Shown: positions 1 through 11,996, counted from the stretch's first letter. The stretch is 64,000 bases of DNA from Coptis chinensis (GCA_015680905.1 CM027378.1:104305501-104369500); one strand, 5' to 3'. Program-made: numbers and translations. The notes: generated by a model not told the origin, from the sequence alone.

Positions 1-1190
1 AGTTACCATGGTGCGTAAACGGAAGGGTGACTATGTTGTCACCACGCGCCCTATGAAATGGAGGATCTGTATTGATTCTGAGGCGACGCTTAAATGCTAT
101 GACACGAAAGGATCACTTTCCCTTACCTTTTATAGATCAAATGCTTCGAACGCCTAGCCGGTCATGCTTTTATTGTTTTCCGGATGGCTACTCGGGCTAT
201 TTTCAGATTATTATTGATATTGATGACCAAGAAAAGACTACCTTCACATGTCCCTTTGGAACATATGCCTATAAACGAATGCCTTTTGGCCTTTGTAATG
301 CTCCTGGAACCTTCTAGCGGTGTATGTTTCATATATTTAGTGACATGGTAGAGCTTTATGGAAGTTTTCATGGATGATTTTTTCTATCTATGGAGACTCC
401 TTCACGATCGCTTGTCTAACCTCGTCTAAGGTTTTGACACCGTGTGAAGAAAAGAGCCTCGCTTTTAAACCGGGAAAAGTGTCATTTCATGGTGAAAAGG
501 GCATAGTACTAGGTCACATTGTATCTAGTGATGGCATCGAAGTAGATAAGGCCAAACTAGATAAGATAGCGACTCTACCTAAACCACGGACTGTCCGTGA
601 TATTAGAGCCTTTCTAGGCCATGCAGGTTTTTATAGGCGGTTTATTAAAGACTTCTCGAAAATAGCTAGGCCGTTAACTAATCTGCTTTTGAAGGATGCA
701 ATCTTTGATTTTAATTTTAACTGTAGCGGCTTTTGAAACTTTAAAAGCCAGCCCCTAACCTCTCACCAATTAATTATACGGCTTCCCGATTGGTCTAAAC
801 CTTCGAACTCATGTGTGATGCTAGTGATTATACGCTTTAGTGCGATCTTGGGACAAAAACTAGATAATAAGTCCACTATTATTTATTATGCTAGTAAAAC
901 CTTAAACGATGCTCAACGGAATTATTCAACTACGAGAAAAAGAATTCTTAGTCATCATTTATGCTTTAGATAAGTTTAGGCCCTTATTTGGTTGGTTCTA
1001 AAACTTTAGTTTACACGGACCATGCGGCCGCTTAAGTACCTTCTTGCAAAGAAGGATGCTAAGCGTAGATTAATCCGATGGATCCTTCTCCCCGCAAAGA
1101 GTTCACATTAGAAATAAAGGACAAAAGAGGGGGTCGAAAACGTGGTTGCCGACCACTTATCTAGACTCACAAACGACGATCGAGTGATTC
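1..1190 (+). pseudogene. Ty3/gypsy reverse transcriptase and RNase H (broken pol)
   Basis: The reverse transcriptase is readable in pieces: the fingers/palm segment FPLPFIDQML then GYSGYFQI at 118-210, the strongly conserved YKRMPFGLCNAP at 270-310, and the connection/thumb segment LPKPRTVRDIRAFLGHAGFYRR at 575-640. The YMDD-type catalytic box should lie near 365-380, where the frame breaks. RNase H follows at about 800-1180, with the motifs MCDASDY, YASKTLNDAQ, YTDHAA and, at the end, VVADHLSRL. At least four frame changes and several stops separate these pieces. In an active element the enzyme copies element RNA to DNA in cytoplasmic particles; this copy cannot. Confidence 0.9.
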
Positions 1191-1199
1191 CGAGTCCAT

Positions 1200-2520
1200 A
1201 CCGGACTCTTTTCCCCGATGAGCATCGTATGCGATTTTTTTCAAAGATCATGGTATCGACATTATAAATTATTTAGCGGCTGATGTTATGCCTTATAATT
1301 GGTCAAGAAATGAAGGTAAGAAGTTCTTGGCGAGAGTTAAGTTATACTACTTTGGATGAGCCATACCTTTTTTAAGTATTGTGGGATCGATTATTCGGTC
1401 GTTGTATTCCCCGTGGGGAATACAATGAAGTTCTATCATTCTGCCATGACAAAGAGTGTGGTGGCCATTTTAGTGGGATGAAAACAGCCGCTAAAGTGCT
1501 TCAATGTGGTTTTTTTATTGGCCTACCCTTTTAAGGATGCCCAAGTGCATTGCAAGACGGTATTCGTTGTCAACAACTTGGGCGAAATCACGGCGTAATA
1601 TGATGCCATTAAATCCAATCTTGATAGTAGAAATTTTTTACATTTGGGGCATTGATTTCATGGGTCCTTTCCCCTGTTTCCCACGGTTTCATTTATATTC
1701 TAGTTGCCGTGGACTACGGTCTAAATGGATAGAGGCCCTAGCTTGCCGTAGCAATGACCATAAGACCGTTGTATTTTTATTAAAGAATATATTTTCTATC
1801 GGTTTGGCATTCCTAAAGCCATCATTAGTGATGGTGGAACACATTTTTGCAACGAGTTGTTGCATCCCTAGTGAAAAAGTATGGAGTTACATACAAAGTA
1901 GCAACTCCAGTATCATCCACAAACTAGCGGACAAGTAGAAGTTTCTAATAGGAAAATCAAAAAGATTTTAAAAACAACTCAGAAACCCCGATAGGAAAGA
2001 TCGGGTCGGCGTCTATCGGATGCCTTATGGGCGATAGAACTGCTTTCAAAACTCCTATAGGTATGTCTCCCTTTAGACTTGTATTTGGGAAACCATGTCA
2101 TTTGCCCGTTGAATTAGAGCACCGTGCTCGCGGGCTATAAAAGCCTTAATTTCAATATTGATGAGGCAGGTGTCAAACGCAAGTTGCAATTGAATGAGCT
2201 TGAAGAAATCCGTGAATGATTCTTACGATCTAAGCAAAGGATTATAAAGCTAACATGAAACGTGTTCATGATAAGCAAATCTTAGCAAAAGTTTGTAGTC
2301 GGTCAAAAGGTCTTACTTTACAACTCCCGCCTACATATTTTCCCAGAAAACTAAAACCCGTTGGTCCGCCCTTTTAAGTTATCAAGTCACCCCTTACGGG
2401 CAATCATCTTTGGTAAATCCAAATGACAATAGTACCTTTCAAGTTAATGGTCAACGGTTAAAACATTTTCATGAACTTTTGTCCCCTCGATGTAGAGGAA
2501 GTCCTTTTACGGGACTCGCC
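1200..2520 (+). pseudogene. Ty3/gypsy (Athila-type) integrase, broken
   Basis: After RNase H comes the integrase. A zinc-finger-like stretch is at about 1440-1500 (CHDKECGGHFSGMKT, read across a frame change). The catalytic core starts with GIDFMGPFP at about 1648-1674, and a remnant of the second Asp segment (ISDGGTHFC) is at about 1822-1855. The C-terminal part TPIGMSPFRLVFGKPCHLP lies at about 2050-2110 and KRKLQLNELEEI at about 2170-2210. The end, FKVNGQRLKHF, is near 2440-2470. Numerous stops and shifts make it non-functional. No chromodomain was seen, as expected for Athila. Integrase normally inserts the element cDNA into the genome. Confidence 0.85.
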
Positions 2521-3613
2521 TACGAGGGATTGACCTTTGTCATTGGTGTACTTCCTTTCACTTCCATATAGTGGTAAGTGCACCATTCAGTAACCGGCCC
2601 TCCCTATGGAGTGTGTGGCTGTAAGTACCGGATCCTAAGTCCATGGTTAACATAATTCACGCTTTCCACTTTTGCATGTTTTCTCGGTTTTTGAGTCATG
2701 TTCCTCTAAGGGGTGAATTATGTATTTATTGTTTTTCGCTTATCTTATAATAAACTAATAAAAATAATATATATATATAAAATATATATATATATATATA
2801 TATATAATAAAATAAAAATAAAAAATACATAATAATAAAAAAAATTCTTAATCATAAAAATAGCAATCCAACAAGTCTTGGGAATCTGACTTTAAACGAC
2901 CCGCGTTAGAACAAATTTTGTGTTTAAAAATTTGTTTGGGGTTGGGCAATCGGTCTCTCCATCTGGATTGCTCGAACTTTCCGGTTGTGTTGCTTAGGCC
3001 CATTACTTGTAGTTCAATTGGGTTGACGTAATCTTAACTTAGATTTCCTTCGTTCGCATAACTTACGTCACACACGCACTTCGAAACATTTTTCCACCCT
3101 TTTATACGTCACCCATGGGTGGAATTGAGTGTTTTATGGATCATTGGATTGGAAATTCTCTACTGATCATTTCCATAACTCATTCGCCAAAATCGGGCCA
3201 GTAACAAAGCGGCAAATTGAGTTTGAAATTGCGCGAAATATCGAAAAATTTCGGAATTCATACTGGGCTTGGGCCCAAACCGCACGCACGTTTGTGCGTC
3301 TCCTTCCTTCCCAAAAACAAGCGCACGGTTTCTTTCTTTCCCTTTCAATCCCGCCGGTTACAAAGTTAAATCAAACCTTGAACACCAAAATAAAAAAAAA
3401 AAAAATAGAGAGAGAGAAGAAAACCTAACTACACCCACACCAAAATAATCAAATCCAACTATAATATTCTTTAAACCATTACCACCACCAACCTAACTCC
3501 GAACAACCTCAACCAATTCAAGTAACCACCGCCACCACCGTTGTTTTAGTTGTTTTTCTTCAAACTTCCCTCCCCACGGTCCTACAAAACCATTAGTTGT
3601 CTCGGAAACTTCA
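2521..3613 (+). other. Athila internal non-coding stretch with AT microsatellite
   Basis: No coding frame of any family is recognisable here. A TA-dinucleotide run lies at 2766-2810 and A-rich sequence continues to about 2860. A short A run lies at 3390-3405. The interval is the spacer between pol and the downstream env-like region of the Athila element. Confidence 0.6.
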
Positions 3614-4746
3614 ATGGCACTACGACGAAGAATTTTGCTTAGCAGCACGCTTTTGCTTCACGACTTCGCCATTTTTTACGACGGAGATGATTAGGAGGCA
3701 TTGGAACGGATTGTGGTACTTTCGGTGAGGAGTTCTATCACCATGATTTGGTAGAACAATTTTATAAGAAGCAAGAATTGGAGGGGATAGGATTTTCATA
3801 AAGGTAGCGGTGAGCGAGGAGGAAGTAACGAGATAGTTGGTCGAATCGTTATGAATTACGCTTGAAAGCAACTCGGTAATCGACAATTTAGGAATCCCAA
3901 AGATATCGGAGTTCCCGCTTTGATGAAGGATACCGTCGTGGAGGGTGAATACAATCCGACATCTCATTCGTCCGCCAATCAACCACGAGAACCAATCAAC
4001 CGGGCCAGAGCTCGGTGGATTGGTAGGAACGCCCCTGGGAAAGACAAAGTGAGTGATATCGGCCTGCAATGTCTGCACGTTCTCTAGATTTTGCAAACAA
4101 ATAAGTATAATTTCTGCATCATTGATTTAATGTTTAATGTGATTCGAGGAGTAGGGAAGAGCTTGGCGCCTCTTCCCGTATTGATCACTAAGAGCATGCT
4201 CTCCTTTAGAGCTGTCGCAAGATCTACTCCTATTAAGATCAAATTGCATTCTAATGCAAGTATCTATACAGATTGCATCCAAGAGACTTGGCCGTTGTCT
4301 GAAGAAAAAATGGATGAGTCGGAGGATGAAAGGGAGGATATGACATGTCTGGATGACGATGCATTAGATAAATGTAGTTCTAATTTAGAACGCATGCAAG
4401 TATTGCAAACTGCCTTGCGTTGCGTTTATGGTATTTGTGAAGATATCCGAGATAGACAGATTGTAATTCGAAAGAAGCAAATGAACCTTCAGACGAGACT
4501 TGAAATGCTCGAAGGGGTTCAGGATGATATCCTGTCTAACATGGAGACTATCCACCAACATCAACAAGCCCGGTTATGCGATCTCCGGTTGAGATGGAAG
4601 CACAGCGCTTGTTCCGAATAGAGATGTTACGACGCATGCCACCAGTGGAGGAATCGGTTTCAGCCGAGTCCGACAGGCATGAGCGTCGTCGCCGAAGGAC
4701 AGATGGTTCAAGCCATTCTCCATCCCAGGGCCAATCTCCATCTTAG
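3614..4746 (+). pseudogene. Athila post-pol reading frame A, with coiled-coil and basic tail
   Basis: A candidate start is MALRRRILLSS at 3614. The frame then breaks but stays readable in pieces (FYHHDLVEQFYKKQELEG at about 3730-3775). A long open stretch at 4091-4621 ends in a predicted coiled coil rich in Glu, Gln and Leu (from about 4300, for example LERMQVLQTALRCVYGI). A one-base shift near 4585 moves the frame. It then reads VEMEAQRLFRIEMLRRM, a basic run HERRRRR, a Ser/Gln-rich tail and a stop at 4746. This is where Athila elements carry env-like or additional ORFs; the actual function is unknown. An antisense frame is also open at 3620-4096, but no element gene is expected there. Confidence 0.5.
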
Positions 4747-4954
4747 GGTCCATCTTCATCACACAACTAGGTGTTCACCATCAGTTGTGTTCGCTGTTAT
4801 TTCATAGTTTTGATTGTTTTATTAGTTGAATTTTAATTAAGTAGTTAAATTTAAATATTAATGTGTTTGTTTTATGTTGTTTGGATTTAAATTTTATATT
4901 TAATATAATTGGTTAATTTCGAGTACTACTTGTTTTTATCATTAATCCCACCTT

Positions 4955-4976
4955 CCCGACTTGTTTGGGGGTGGTA
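4955..4976 (+). promoter_or_regulatory. Internal polypurine-tract-like motif 1 (Athila)
   Basis: The sequence ACTTGTTTGGGGGTGGT here closely matches the true polypurine tract that precedes the 3' LTR at 8304-8317. It follows coding frame A. It could prime internal plus-strand DNA synthesis, or be a relic of an earlier 3' end. Confidence 0.4.
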
Positions 4977-5498
4977 ATATTTATACCGAGCATAATTCGT
5001 TATATGATCATCCGCGGTAAAGTAGTCTTGAAGGAAAGGTTGATAATTTGGCCGATATCGGCATATCTATGATTTGTGTGGTGGTAGCATGAAATGTAGG
5101 AGAGTTTAGAAGTTACTATTCTAAATCCATTATGAAAGATACCAGGATTTTTAGAAAATCACGAAAATGGTTTGTTTCCGTTTTCGGGTTTGGAATTTTT
5201 CTATTTCCGGAAATTGCCTTAACACAATTTGGGAACTTGCCAATTCGTTTTGGAAGCTCAAAACCTATTTAAACTCCCTTCATTCTACACTAACAAACCA
5301 CACTACACCCCACCATCATCCCGCACCTTTCACTCCAAGCTTTTCCTTCTTTTTCTTCCAAATTTCTGTTTTAGCTCGTCGGGGAGCTACCGCACTACTT
5401 TCCCAAATTTTAGTCGAGCGACCAGCGCCCAAAAACATCAGAAATTCTACAACCATGACCGCATCACATCGCATGTAATGTAAGCGCCAAGCCGCGCC

Positions 5499-6513
5499 AT
5501 GCCTTCTGTTAACGCGGAAAATTCCAATTTTCAGAGGGTCAGTCCAGGATTTTTTGGAACTGTTCAAAGAGTAGTTAAGATGACATCTCCTATAGTCATA
5601 CCTGAACAGTCTTTCAAAGATGTGTTGGGCACCGAGACCTATAGACATTGGTTCCGGCACAAGATCCTCGCGATTAGGATGGCGCCATCTCATCGTAAGT
5701 GATGACGATTCATATTCACCATAGCTTACTGCTTATTTCTACGACCATGTTAAATTCTATTGTAATCAGGATGGAGAACAAGAATTCTCCGTCGTAGTCG
5801 AAGACACGACACATCAATTCGATAAAAATGTGGTCGCTTTAGTTTCAGGATTACCAATACCTGATCCTGCTCACACATGGGCATATATGACCGATAATGC
5901 ATATATTTATGATTATACATATTTCCATGAGTATTATGGGGGAGGGGTATTTCGAGTAATGGACCAGGGGCGATATAGCATTGCCCTTGGTAGCCTTTCC
6001 CTAAACGTAGGCACCACCATGTTATTCATCCCGATGAATATTTTGGGGAATGGCGTTCATTTCTCGCAAACAAGATCGCTGGTGACATTTTCCTTGCTTT
6101 AGGCGGTGGGGCGTCGCCGATATGACATTCCCCGAAGTTTTAGTCGCTAGTCTTAAGAGAGCCCAAACCATGAGGCGTAAGTATCTTCTTATGCCTGTGT
6201 TGGTAAGCCGCATCATCGTGAAGTTGTTTACCCAGATTCGTGCACAATTCACAGATTGGAAAAGGGTTGAAGTCATGAGACCCACCAATTGGGTGGTTCG
6301 CCTCATTTCGCGAATAATGACTTGGCCGGATGGCGAGTGCGACCTCAATTGGTCGCCCTCGTACATCCCATCGGACATAATAACACTTAACAAGTTAGCA
6401 TTAGTAGATGATAAATGGCGGCAAGCTTGGCAAGTTATAATGGACCGCATCAAGATGAAGGAACCTCATCTCTTTAATGAGGAGGAGGACGCGTTTAAGC
6501 GGGAGATAAGGTA
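5499..6513 (+). pseudogene. Athila env-like / plant-transposon-protein-domain reading frame, broken
   Basis: The first piece starts MPSVNAENSNFQRV at 5499 and runs to 5702. The next starts near 5745 (KFYCNQDGEQEFSVVVED) and continues to ALVSGLPIPDPAHTWAYM at 5833-5888. This recalls the conserved block of the putative plant transposon protein domain, where a short beta segment is followed by a Leu-Gly-Leu-Pro-like turn. A later block at 6122-6511 (TFPEVLVASLKRAQ, then WVVRLISRIMTWPDG) stays open to a stop at 6514. Two or three frame changes separate the blocks. The domain is common in the extra ORFs of gypsy and other plant elements. No transmembrane or signal segment supports a true envelope role, so env-like is positional only. 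Confidence 0.5.
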
Positions 6514-8290
6514 AGTTTTAGTTTTGTTATTGTCCGCTTATGTCCCAAGCATATTTAATTTAATTGTTAACCCCATAATGGGTGGAACTCTTATAGAGTT
6601 AAGGTCGGTTTTATTTCCTATATTAGTACGTTCTAACTTTGTTTTGCGATGTTCCCTAATTTCACACGCTTTCAATGGTATTTTTCCTACCCTCTTTATT
6701 TACAATACTTTGAGGACAAAGCATGCTTCTTGTTTGGGGGGCATAGAAACACGTGTAATTAAGGCATTTGTTAGGATATAGATATGTATAATATGCATTG
6801 TTTTCTAGTTAAAGTTTCAAAAATTTCAAAATATAAATAAATAAGTTTATACTATACACTTAGGAATATTGGTATTGCTTTCTTTCTCTATGCTCTTAAC
6901 AATCTAGAAGTCTCAATGAGCTTTTTGCATCGTAATAATTGTTAGAAACTTAGGTTAATATGTAGGTAATAATCTTTGCATCTATCTATAAATATATTAC
7001 ATGAGTATCTATGATTGTTAGCAAGATAAGTTTCAAATCTAGGCTAGAGTACTTATTCTACAAATCCGTGAGAATATAGCCTAAAGCCTTATATGAAATA
7101 AACATTTGAGAAATAACACAAGGGAGAAGTAAAATCCGGATAGAGAAATCACACGTCCACTTGCTTGATCACTATGCCATATCCTAAGCGAGAATTTAGG
7201 CCCTCTTTGGATCGATATAGCCAAAATTCAAACCTATGAATTATTTTCCGCTAGTAAGCCCCTCCGAAAGCCTTTCTTTAGCCTTTCATAACCCACAAAT
7301 CCTTTACCCTGTTATAAAAACAAAACAAAATAAAAAAAATCAACCTACCCTATCTAGAATAAGTCTGAGAATAGAATGAGAAAAAAAAAAAAAAAACCGG
7401 TGTAAACAAAAGTTAGTTAATTGCTTCAGAAAATAAAGAAAAAAAGTTCCCATCCAAAGAAAAGAAAAATAAAAATAGAAATAAAATAAAAACTCCAAAA
7501 AAAAATAGAATAAAAGGAGTCAAAAGCCAAAGAAAAAGAAAAAAAAAATATGGCTAAGGATGGAAACAAAGTATAGAAGCAAAAGTAAATAATAAGGTTT
7601 TCTCTAAGTTACATAATATGAAGACTCTACTATCTCAGACTTGTCCTTTTGAATATCTATTTCCTTCCTTCTTAAACCATCTCCTAATCCCCGCAACACC
7701 TAATAAAGACCTCTAGCTAAATTAGGAATAGGTTAGTGTGATAGTAAGTGGCAGATGTGTTTGATCGACTCGCTTCCTTGTTGTCATTGAGATTGTAAGG
7801 TAAAGTGTACCCAATCGCGACACCGGAGTAAATAAAACTTGAGCCGAAAAATCGAGTGGTTTTCGCCTTGACAATTATGTGAGGACCTACTTAAGGATGC
7901 TATTCCGAAGTTTTTATAAACGAACCCGCTAGGCATTTCATAGTATTACTCATAGTATTTATATTTGTATCATAGATGATTGATTATTATGCATATATTA
8001 TTAGCTTAGGTTTTGACTTGGTTATTCTTATTCATTTGCTAGTGAGATGTATAGATAGTTGGGACATGAATGAGGAAACAATAGTTTTATTTCTTAGTCG
8101 TTGTAGTATAGATGAAGTTTGTGAGTACCTTCATCGAAAAACTCTCGAGGGCTATATAACTCGTCCACTAGGGAATTCCTAATGGTTTAAGGCCTTGTTG
8201 CATATGGTCAATGCAATCACACTCAGCGAAACGAGAGTAGATAAAACTCCATTTTTTGTCACTTATTCTAATTTCTCATCTTTGCTTGAG
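6514..8290 (+). other. Athila 3' internal non-coding region, A-rich
   Basis: There is no coding frame with family resemblance. A second polypurine-like motif lies at 6709-6738, and a strongly A-rich stretch (repeated AAAAAGAAAAA-type words) at 7320-7560. The open frame at 7976-8182 is short and unrecognised. The interval leads into the true polypurine tract and 3' LTR. Confidence 0.55.
6709..6738 (+). promoter_or_regulatory. Internal polypurine-tract-like motif 2 (Athila)
   Basis: The segment contains TTGAGGACAAAG followed about 10 bases later by TTGTTTGGGGGGC. The true tract before the 3' LTR has the same two-part layout (CTTGAGGACAAGC, then TTGTTTGGGGGTGG). Here it follows the env-like frame. 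Confidence 0.5.
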
Positions 8291-8319
8291 GACAAGCAAA
8301 ATGTTGTTTGGGGGTGGTT
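8286..8319 (+). promoter_or_regulatory. Polypurine tract before Athila 3' LTR
   Basis: A TTGAGGACAAGC box is followed by TTGTTTGGGGGTGG (8304-8317), directly before the LTR start TGATAAGAGCC at 8320. A polypurine tract of this form primes plus-strand DNA synthesis in LTR retrotransposons. Confidence 0.8.
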
Positions 8320-9774
8320 TGATAAGAGCCTAAAACTGTAGTTTTAAACAGTCATACTTTTAGACCAATTATGTGAGTAATAATTAAGAGTTAACACTGA
8401 TTACATGTTTTTATGCATTTCAGGTTTCAAAGTCCATTATGTACAAAAATGTGCCACTTTAGTGAGATAAAGGAGCAAAGGTCGGTTACTAAGTAGTTCC
8501 GTGATTAAAGGCCAAGATTCAAGAAGACAAAGCCTTCCTAAAGCCCGGGCCAAAAGTGAAAAGTCGACACGGGCGTAAACAAACACAAGTCGACATAACT
8601 TTTCGGCCGTATCTTTGGACTAAGACCTCGAATGGGGCCTACCTTATGTCAAAACGACCGGCTCAGAAAGAGCTTTCCAATGGTCCAAGCCTTGACCCAA
8701 TCAGAGGAGCACAAGTGGACGAAAAGTCTGTTGAAGCCAACTGCAACTGAAGAGGCCTTTTGATCGAAGACTGGGTTTTGGGCCCGATTCTTCCGCCCCA
8801 AAACATGGCTCCAAGCCCATGCACGATTTTTGATCTGAAAGTATAAAACCAAAGCTTAGCTCTTTATTAATGGTAGCTAGTTAGACCTAAACAATATAGA
8901 TAATTCTAGATCTAGTTTCCAGTATTTTAATTAAGTTTTAGTTCCATTTTCAATTCTTGTTTTAGATTAAGTCTTTGAATCATTGTTCTTGATTGATTAG
9001 ATAAATAAAATAGTTATTTTGTTAATTTCAATTTTTGTCATCTCAATTTATAGATCTAGTTTTAATTCTTGTTGATTATTATTTCGTAGTTTAAGTAGAT
9101 TGAAACATTGTTAGTTAATTTAGTTAAGTTAGAATTTTAATATGATGAGTAGTTATAATTCAATGGGAAATGATGGTTTGATGACTTAAGGCTAAAACCT
9201 CCATTAGAGGGGTTGATGAAGCTTTGATGAAAACTTAGTGGTATAGTGTAGAAACATTGTAGAATCTATTCCACTCTAGAAGGTCGTGATTCGCCATGAG
9301 AATGGGTGGACGACCTCACATGCTAGTTAGTATTTGGTAGAAATGCCATGAACACTAGGGATTAGAACTTCAAATTCTTGCCGTAAGAACGTAAGAATCG
9401 AAATACAAGAATCTATGCTAGGTTATTAAGTTGGATTCAGGTGGATTCAATTCCCTCTAATCCTTTATCTAGATTAAAAACAATCATATTTTCATAGCAT
9501 TCGTAGTTTAAATTCAACATAATCAATTTCATATTGTATCGTAGTATAACACCCTTCGTAAAGCTCTCATTAGACTTAAGACCGACTAATTATATTAGAA
9601 AACATTCCATGCTAGAGCACTAGGAGTGGAACGAATTTGTTACTCCACTCTATTTCGATAGAATTGAGAGTAGAAACTTTGATAAAAATTTGACACATAG
9701 ATAGTTTTAGTTTACTTACGTTTTGAGTTCATCGTTCATTTTGTAGGTAGACTATTCAATTTTATCTTTTATCA
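8320..9774 (+). repeat. Athila 3' LTR (1,455 bp)
   Basis: It begins TGATAAGAG and ends CTTTTATCA, giving matching inverted ends TGATAA/TTATCA. The start lies two bases past the polypurine tract. A TATA box (TATAAAA, 8842-8848) sits about 520 bp inside and would serve the U3 promoter. The length is typical for Athila LTRs. The partner LTR is outside the window, so a target duplication cannot be checked. Ordinary, unrelated sequence begins at 9775. Confidence 0.85.
8842..8848 (+). promoter_or_regulatory. TATA box of Athila LTR
   Basis: The heptamer TATAAAA occurs in the LTR, in the position expected for the retrotransposon promoter. Transcription would start about 25-35 bases downstream. Confidence 0.5.
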
Positions 9775-11159
9775 GTTGTCAGACATGTCTTACCTCATGG
9801 CTGTGAAAAAGCTACAAGTCCCTGTGGTGCTGTTGGTACAACTGACTCTATGAACTTGGGTGCTTATGGCGTAGAACTTGCATTGAAAAATATGGAGTAT
9901 AAAGCTATGGATGATAGTACGATAAAAAAAGGTATGTTATGTTCTTCTGGTTAGTTTTGTTGCTAATTCTGTGAACCGAAACGAAGAACTTTGCCTGGAT
10001 TGTGGATGAAATCGTAACCACTATATTTTAAGAAGTGTCTCACAACGCGGTGCCAATGACCATATTTCTCATTGGGGTTTTATACCCATCGCCGAGCCCC
10101 CTCAAAGTATCCGCCGATTCCATATTTTTCCCTTTTTCCTCCATTTTGGGATGCTTTTGACTTTTGATTCAGAATTGTTTTATTTTTAGTTTGCAATATG
10201 AGTGTAATCAAAATTAAGCGTTTGATCCCAATTTGCAGAACACCGAAAATATAGATTACTTTTTTTTTATACTCAAAGCAATTTGTAGGCCAGAGTTGAA
10301 TTAGGTGCAAGGGAAATAAATGATTCAGTTTGTCAAACGTGCCACACAAAAATCTAGGGACGCGTATGTGCACTTTAACATTTGTTTGTCTTCAATTTTT
10401 TGTTTGGTAAGTGAGTCACAAAGTTGTTGCTGATGTGGAGGCTTCAAATTTTAGGTACTTGGCAAAGTTTGGTGATAGGTGTTGGTACGTTCCATACATT
10501 TTGGGCATTTACTTCCAAGTTATGAATTGCCATTTGTGTATATCAAAACATATATTTTATTTATATGTTTTATTTTATTTTTCGCTTTTTGGATTTCTAT
10601 GTGGCCTTTTCTTTGTGCACCGATAGTGTCTTTATTTAGTTCTTGCTAAAAGGAAGAATATGTGAATTCAGATATGTGGATTTATTGGATATACCACCAC
10701 GTTATGTATGTCTAATCTAACTTTACTATCTTCTTAAAAATCAGGCCCCAACACTGAAATATGTTAAGCCAAAGGTTCATATCTAGCAAAATATAGTGAG
10801 TATTGGTGAAGAATGTATTAAAGAAGGAGAGATAGGAAAACTGCTTTTAGAGGAAGATGAACCCATCGCCTAACGATGCTCGAAAGTGCACATTGGTCGG
10901 TTTGGCTATTTTTTACTCCTACTCTTTGTTTAAATTACCCGTGCACTGATTATTGAAACTTTCTAACTGGAAAAATAAAAAGAAGAGAAGAAAATTCGAA
11001 AAAGGGGTTTCACAAACAAGTAGTATTCTTTAAAACAATAGTATTCTTTAGGTGGCGATATAATCTTGCTTTACTGCTATGGTGGTAGTGTCCACATACA
11101 AATGAGGGAGTCTTCACACAATAACCAGTTAAAACTTCGAAAAAACTAAAAGAGCTAAA
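9775..11159 (+). other. Non-TE flank with exon-like scraps
   Basis: A coding-looking scrap at about 9803-9931 (+) reads [18 protein letters not shown] and then [15 protein letters not shown] without stops; I do not recognise the family. A TyrRS-like scrap lies at 10765-10875 and is listed separately. The rest holds no supportable gene. The interval separates the Athila LTR from the asparaginyl-tRNA synthetase pseudogene. Confidence 0.4.
10765..10875 (+). pseudogene. Tyrosyl-tRNA synthetase-like N-terminal fragment
   Basis: The + strand reads QNIVSIGEECIKEGEIGKLL, then LEEDEPIA and a stop. The motif SIGEECI followed by an acidic helix and a (K/D)PI segment matches the start of the plant cytosolic tyrosyl-tRNA synthetase family, just before the nucleotide-binding segment. 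After the stop, a few residues (SKVHIG) may be a shrunken trace of the HIGH-like motif. Nothing further of the enzyme is visible. It would be a dead fragment; identity rests on about 25 residues. Confidence 0.35.
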
Positions 11160-11996
11160 GATCACACAATATTAGTTTTGTAACACAGAACTGTTCTTCA
11201 GCTCCTTCACAATCTGAAGTAGTAATACTCGGGCTTGAAACCCATACAAACCCATTTTCTTGGAAAAACTTGTGGGTAGCATATGCTAAAGCATTCCTCA
11301 CTCTAGCAACCTAAAACAACCTTGAACAAAAAATGGTCCGTTATTTCCCAAAACAGAAAAAAACAAGAACCAACCTCTCGAATATACCAAAAATACCAAA
11401 CCAATGTATCAAGATACAAAAGCATACAAAGACCAAAAGTGTTTGTCCTTGGGCCTAAGATGAGCTTTTGTTCGCAGAAAATTATCTGCTCACTCTTTTC
11501 TTTTGAATAGGAAAAGAAGAATCACTTCTCCCCACCTACAAGATTAAAGGGTAAAGAGGGTGAGTAGAAGTTTGTCAAACACCTCATCCTACATTTTATT
11601 ATTTTATTATTGTAGTCATGTCAAAAACTTTGAAATTGGGAGCACTACAAACTTCAGAAATCCTCTCTGCAAGCATTTATTACAATTGGATGGATCAACA
11701 AGATTAAATTCATGAGCATATGCATGGTCTGTTCTTCACATGGTTTTTAGGCAACATGTGCATGACATGTAAAACAGATAGGGGGAGCGGGGGAATTAAA
11801 TTTCTAACAAGAAAAGAAAATTTCCTTACTGTGATGACTTTCCCAACATTTAACTCAACTTTCTGCTTCGATCCTTGACTAATAAGCACAACACCCTCTA
11901 CCCATACTGATGCACCAGTTGAAATGAAGCCAGATTCGACCTAGCAAGACCAAAAGCATTTTTAAGGAGATGCTATGCAAAGACAGAAAAATAGAG

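Larger units (their letters stand above)
1..9774 (+). mobile_element. Athila-type Ty3/gypsy LTR retrotransposon, 3' part (5' end outside window)
   Basis: The order along the + strand is reverse transcriptase, RNase H, integrase, a long stretch with two further broken reading frames, a polypurine tract and a 1,455-bp LTR. This order, with long extra coding material between integrase and the 3' LTR, is characteristic of the Athila lineage, whose members carry an env-like region there. The integrase motif GIDFMGPFP and the later GKPCHLPVELEH also fit Athila. Every coding domain carries stops and frameshifts, so this copy is dead. The gag, protease, primer site and 5' LTR would lie left of position 1. 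Lineage is inferred from motifs and layout, not from a phylogeny. Confidence 0.85.

Noticed and set aside
3620..4096. 158-residue open frame on the minus strand
   Set aside because: It is antisense to a readable + strand Athila frame (FYHHDLVEQFYKKQ and the following text), has no family resemblance and no element gene is expected on that strand.
6022..6453. 143-residue open frame on the minus strand
   Set aside because: Shadow of the env-like + frame; Cys/Arg-rich composition without any known motif.
5499..6513. True viral envelope gene
   Set aside because: No signal peptide, transmembrane anchor or cleavage site; env-like describes position only.
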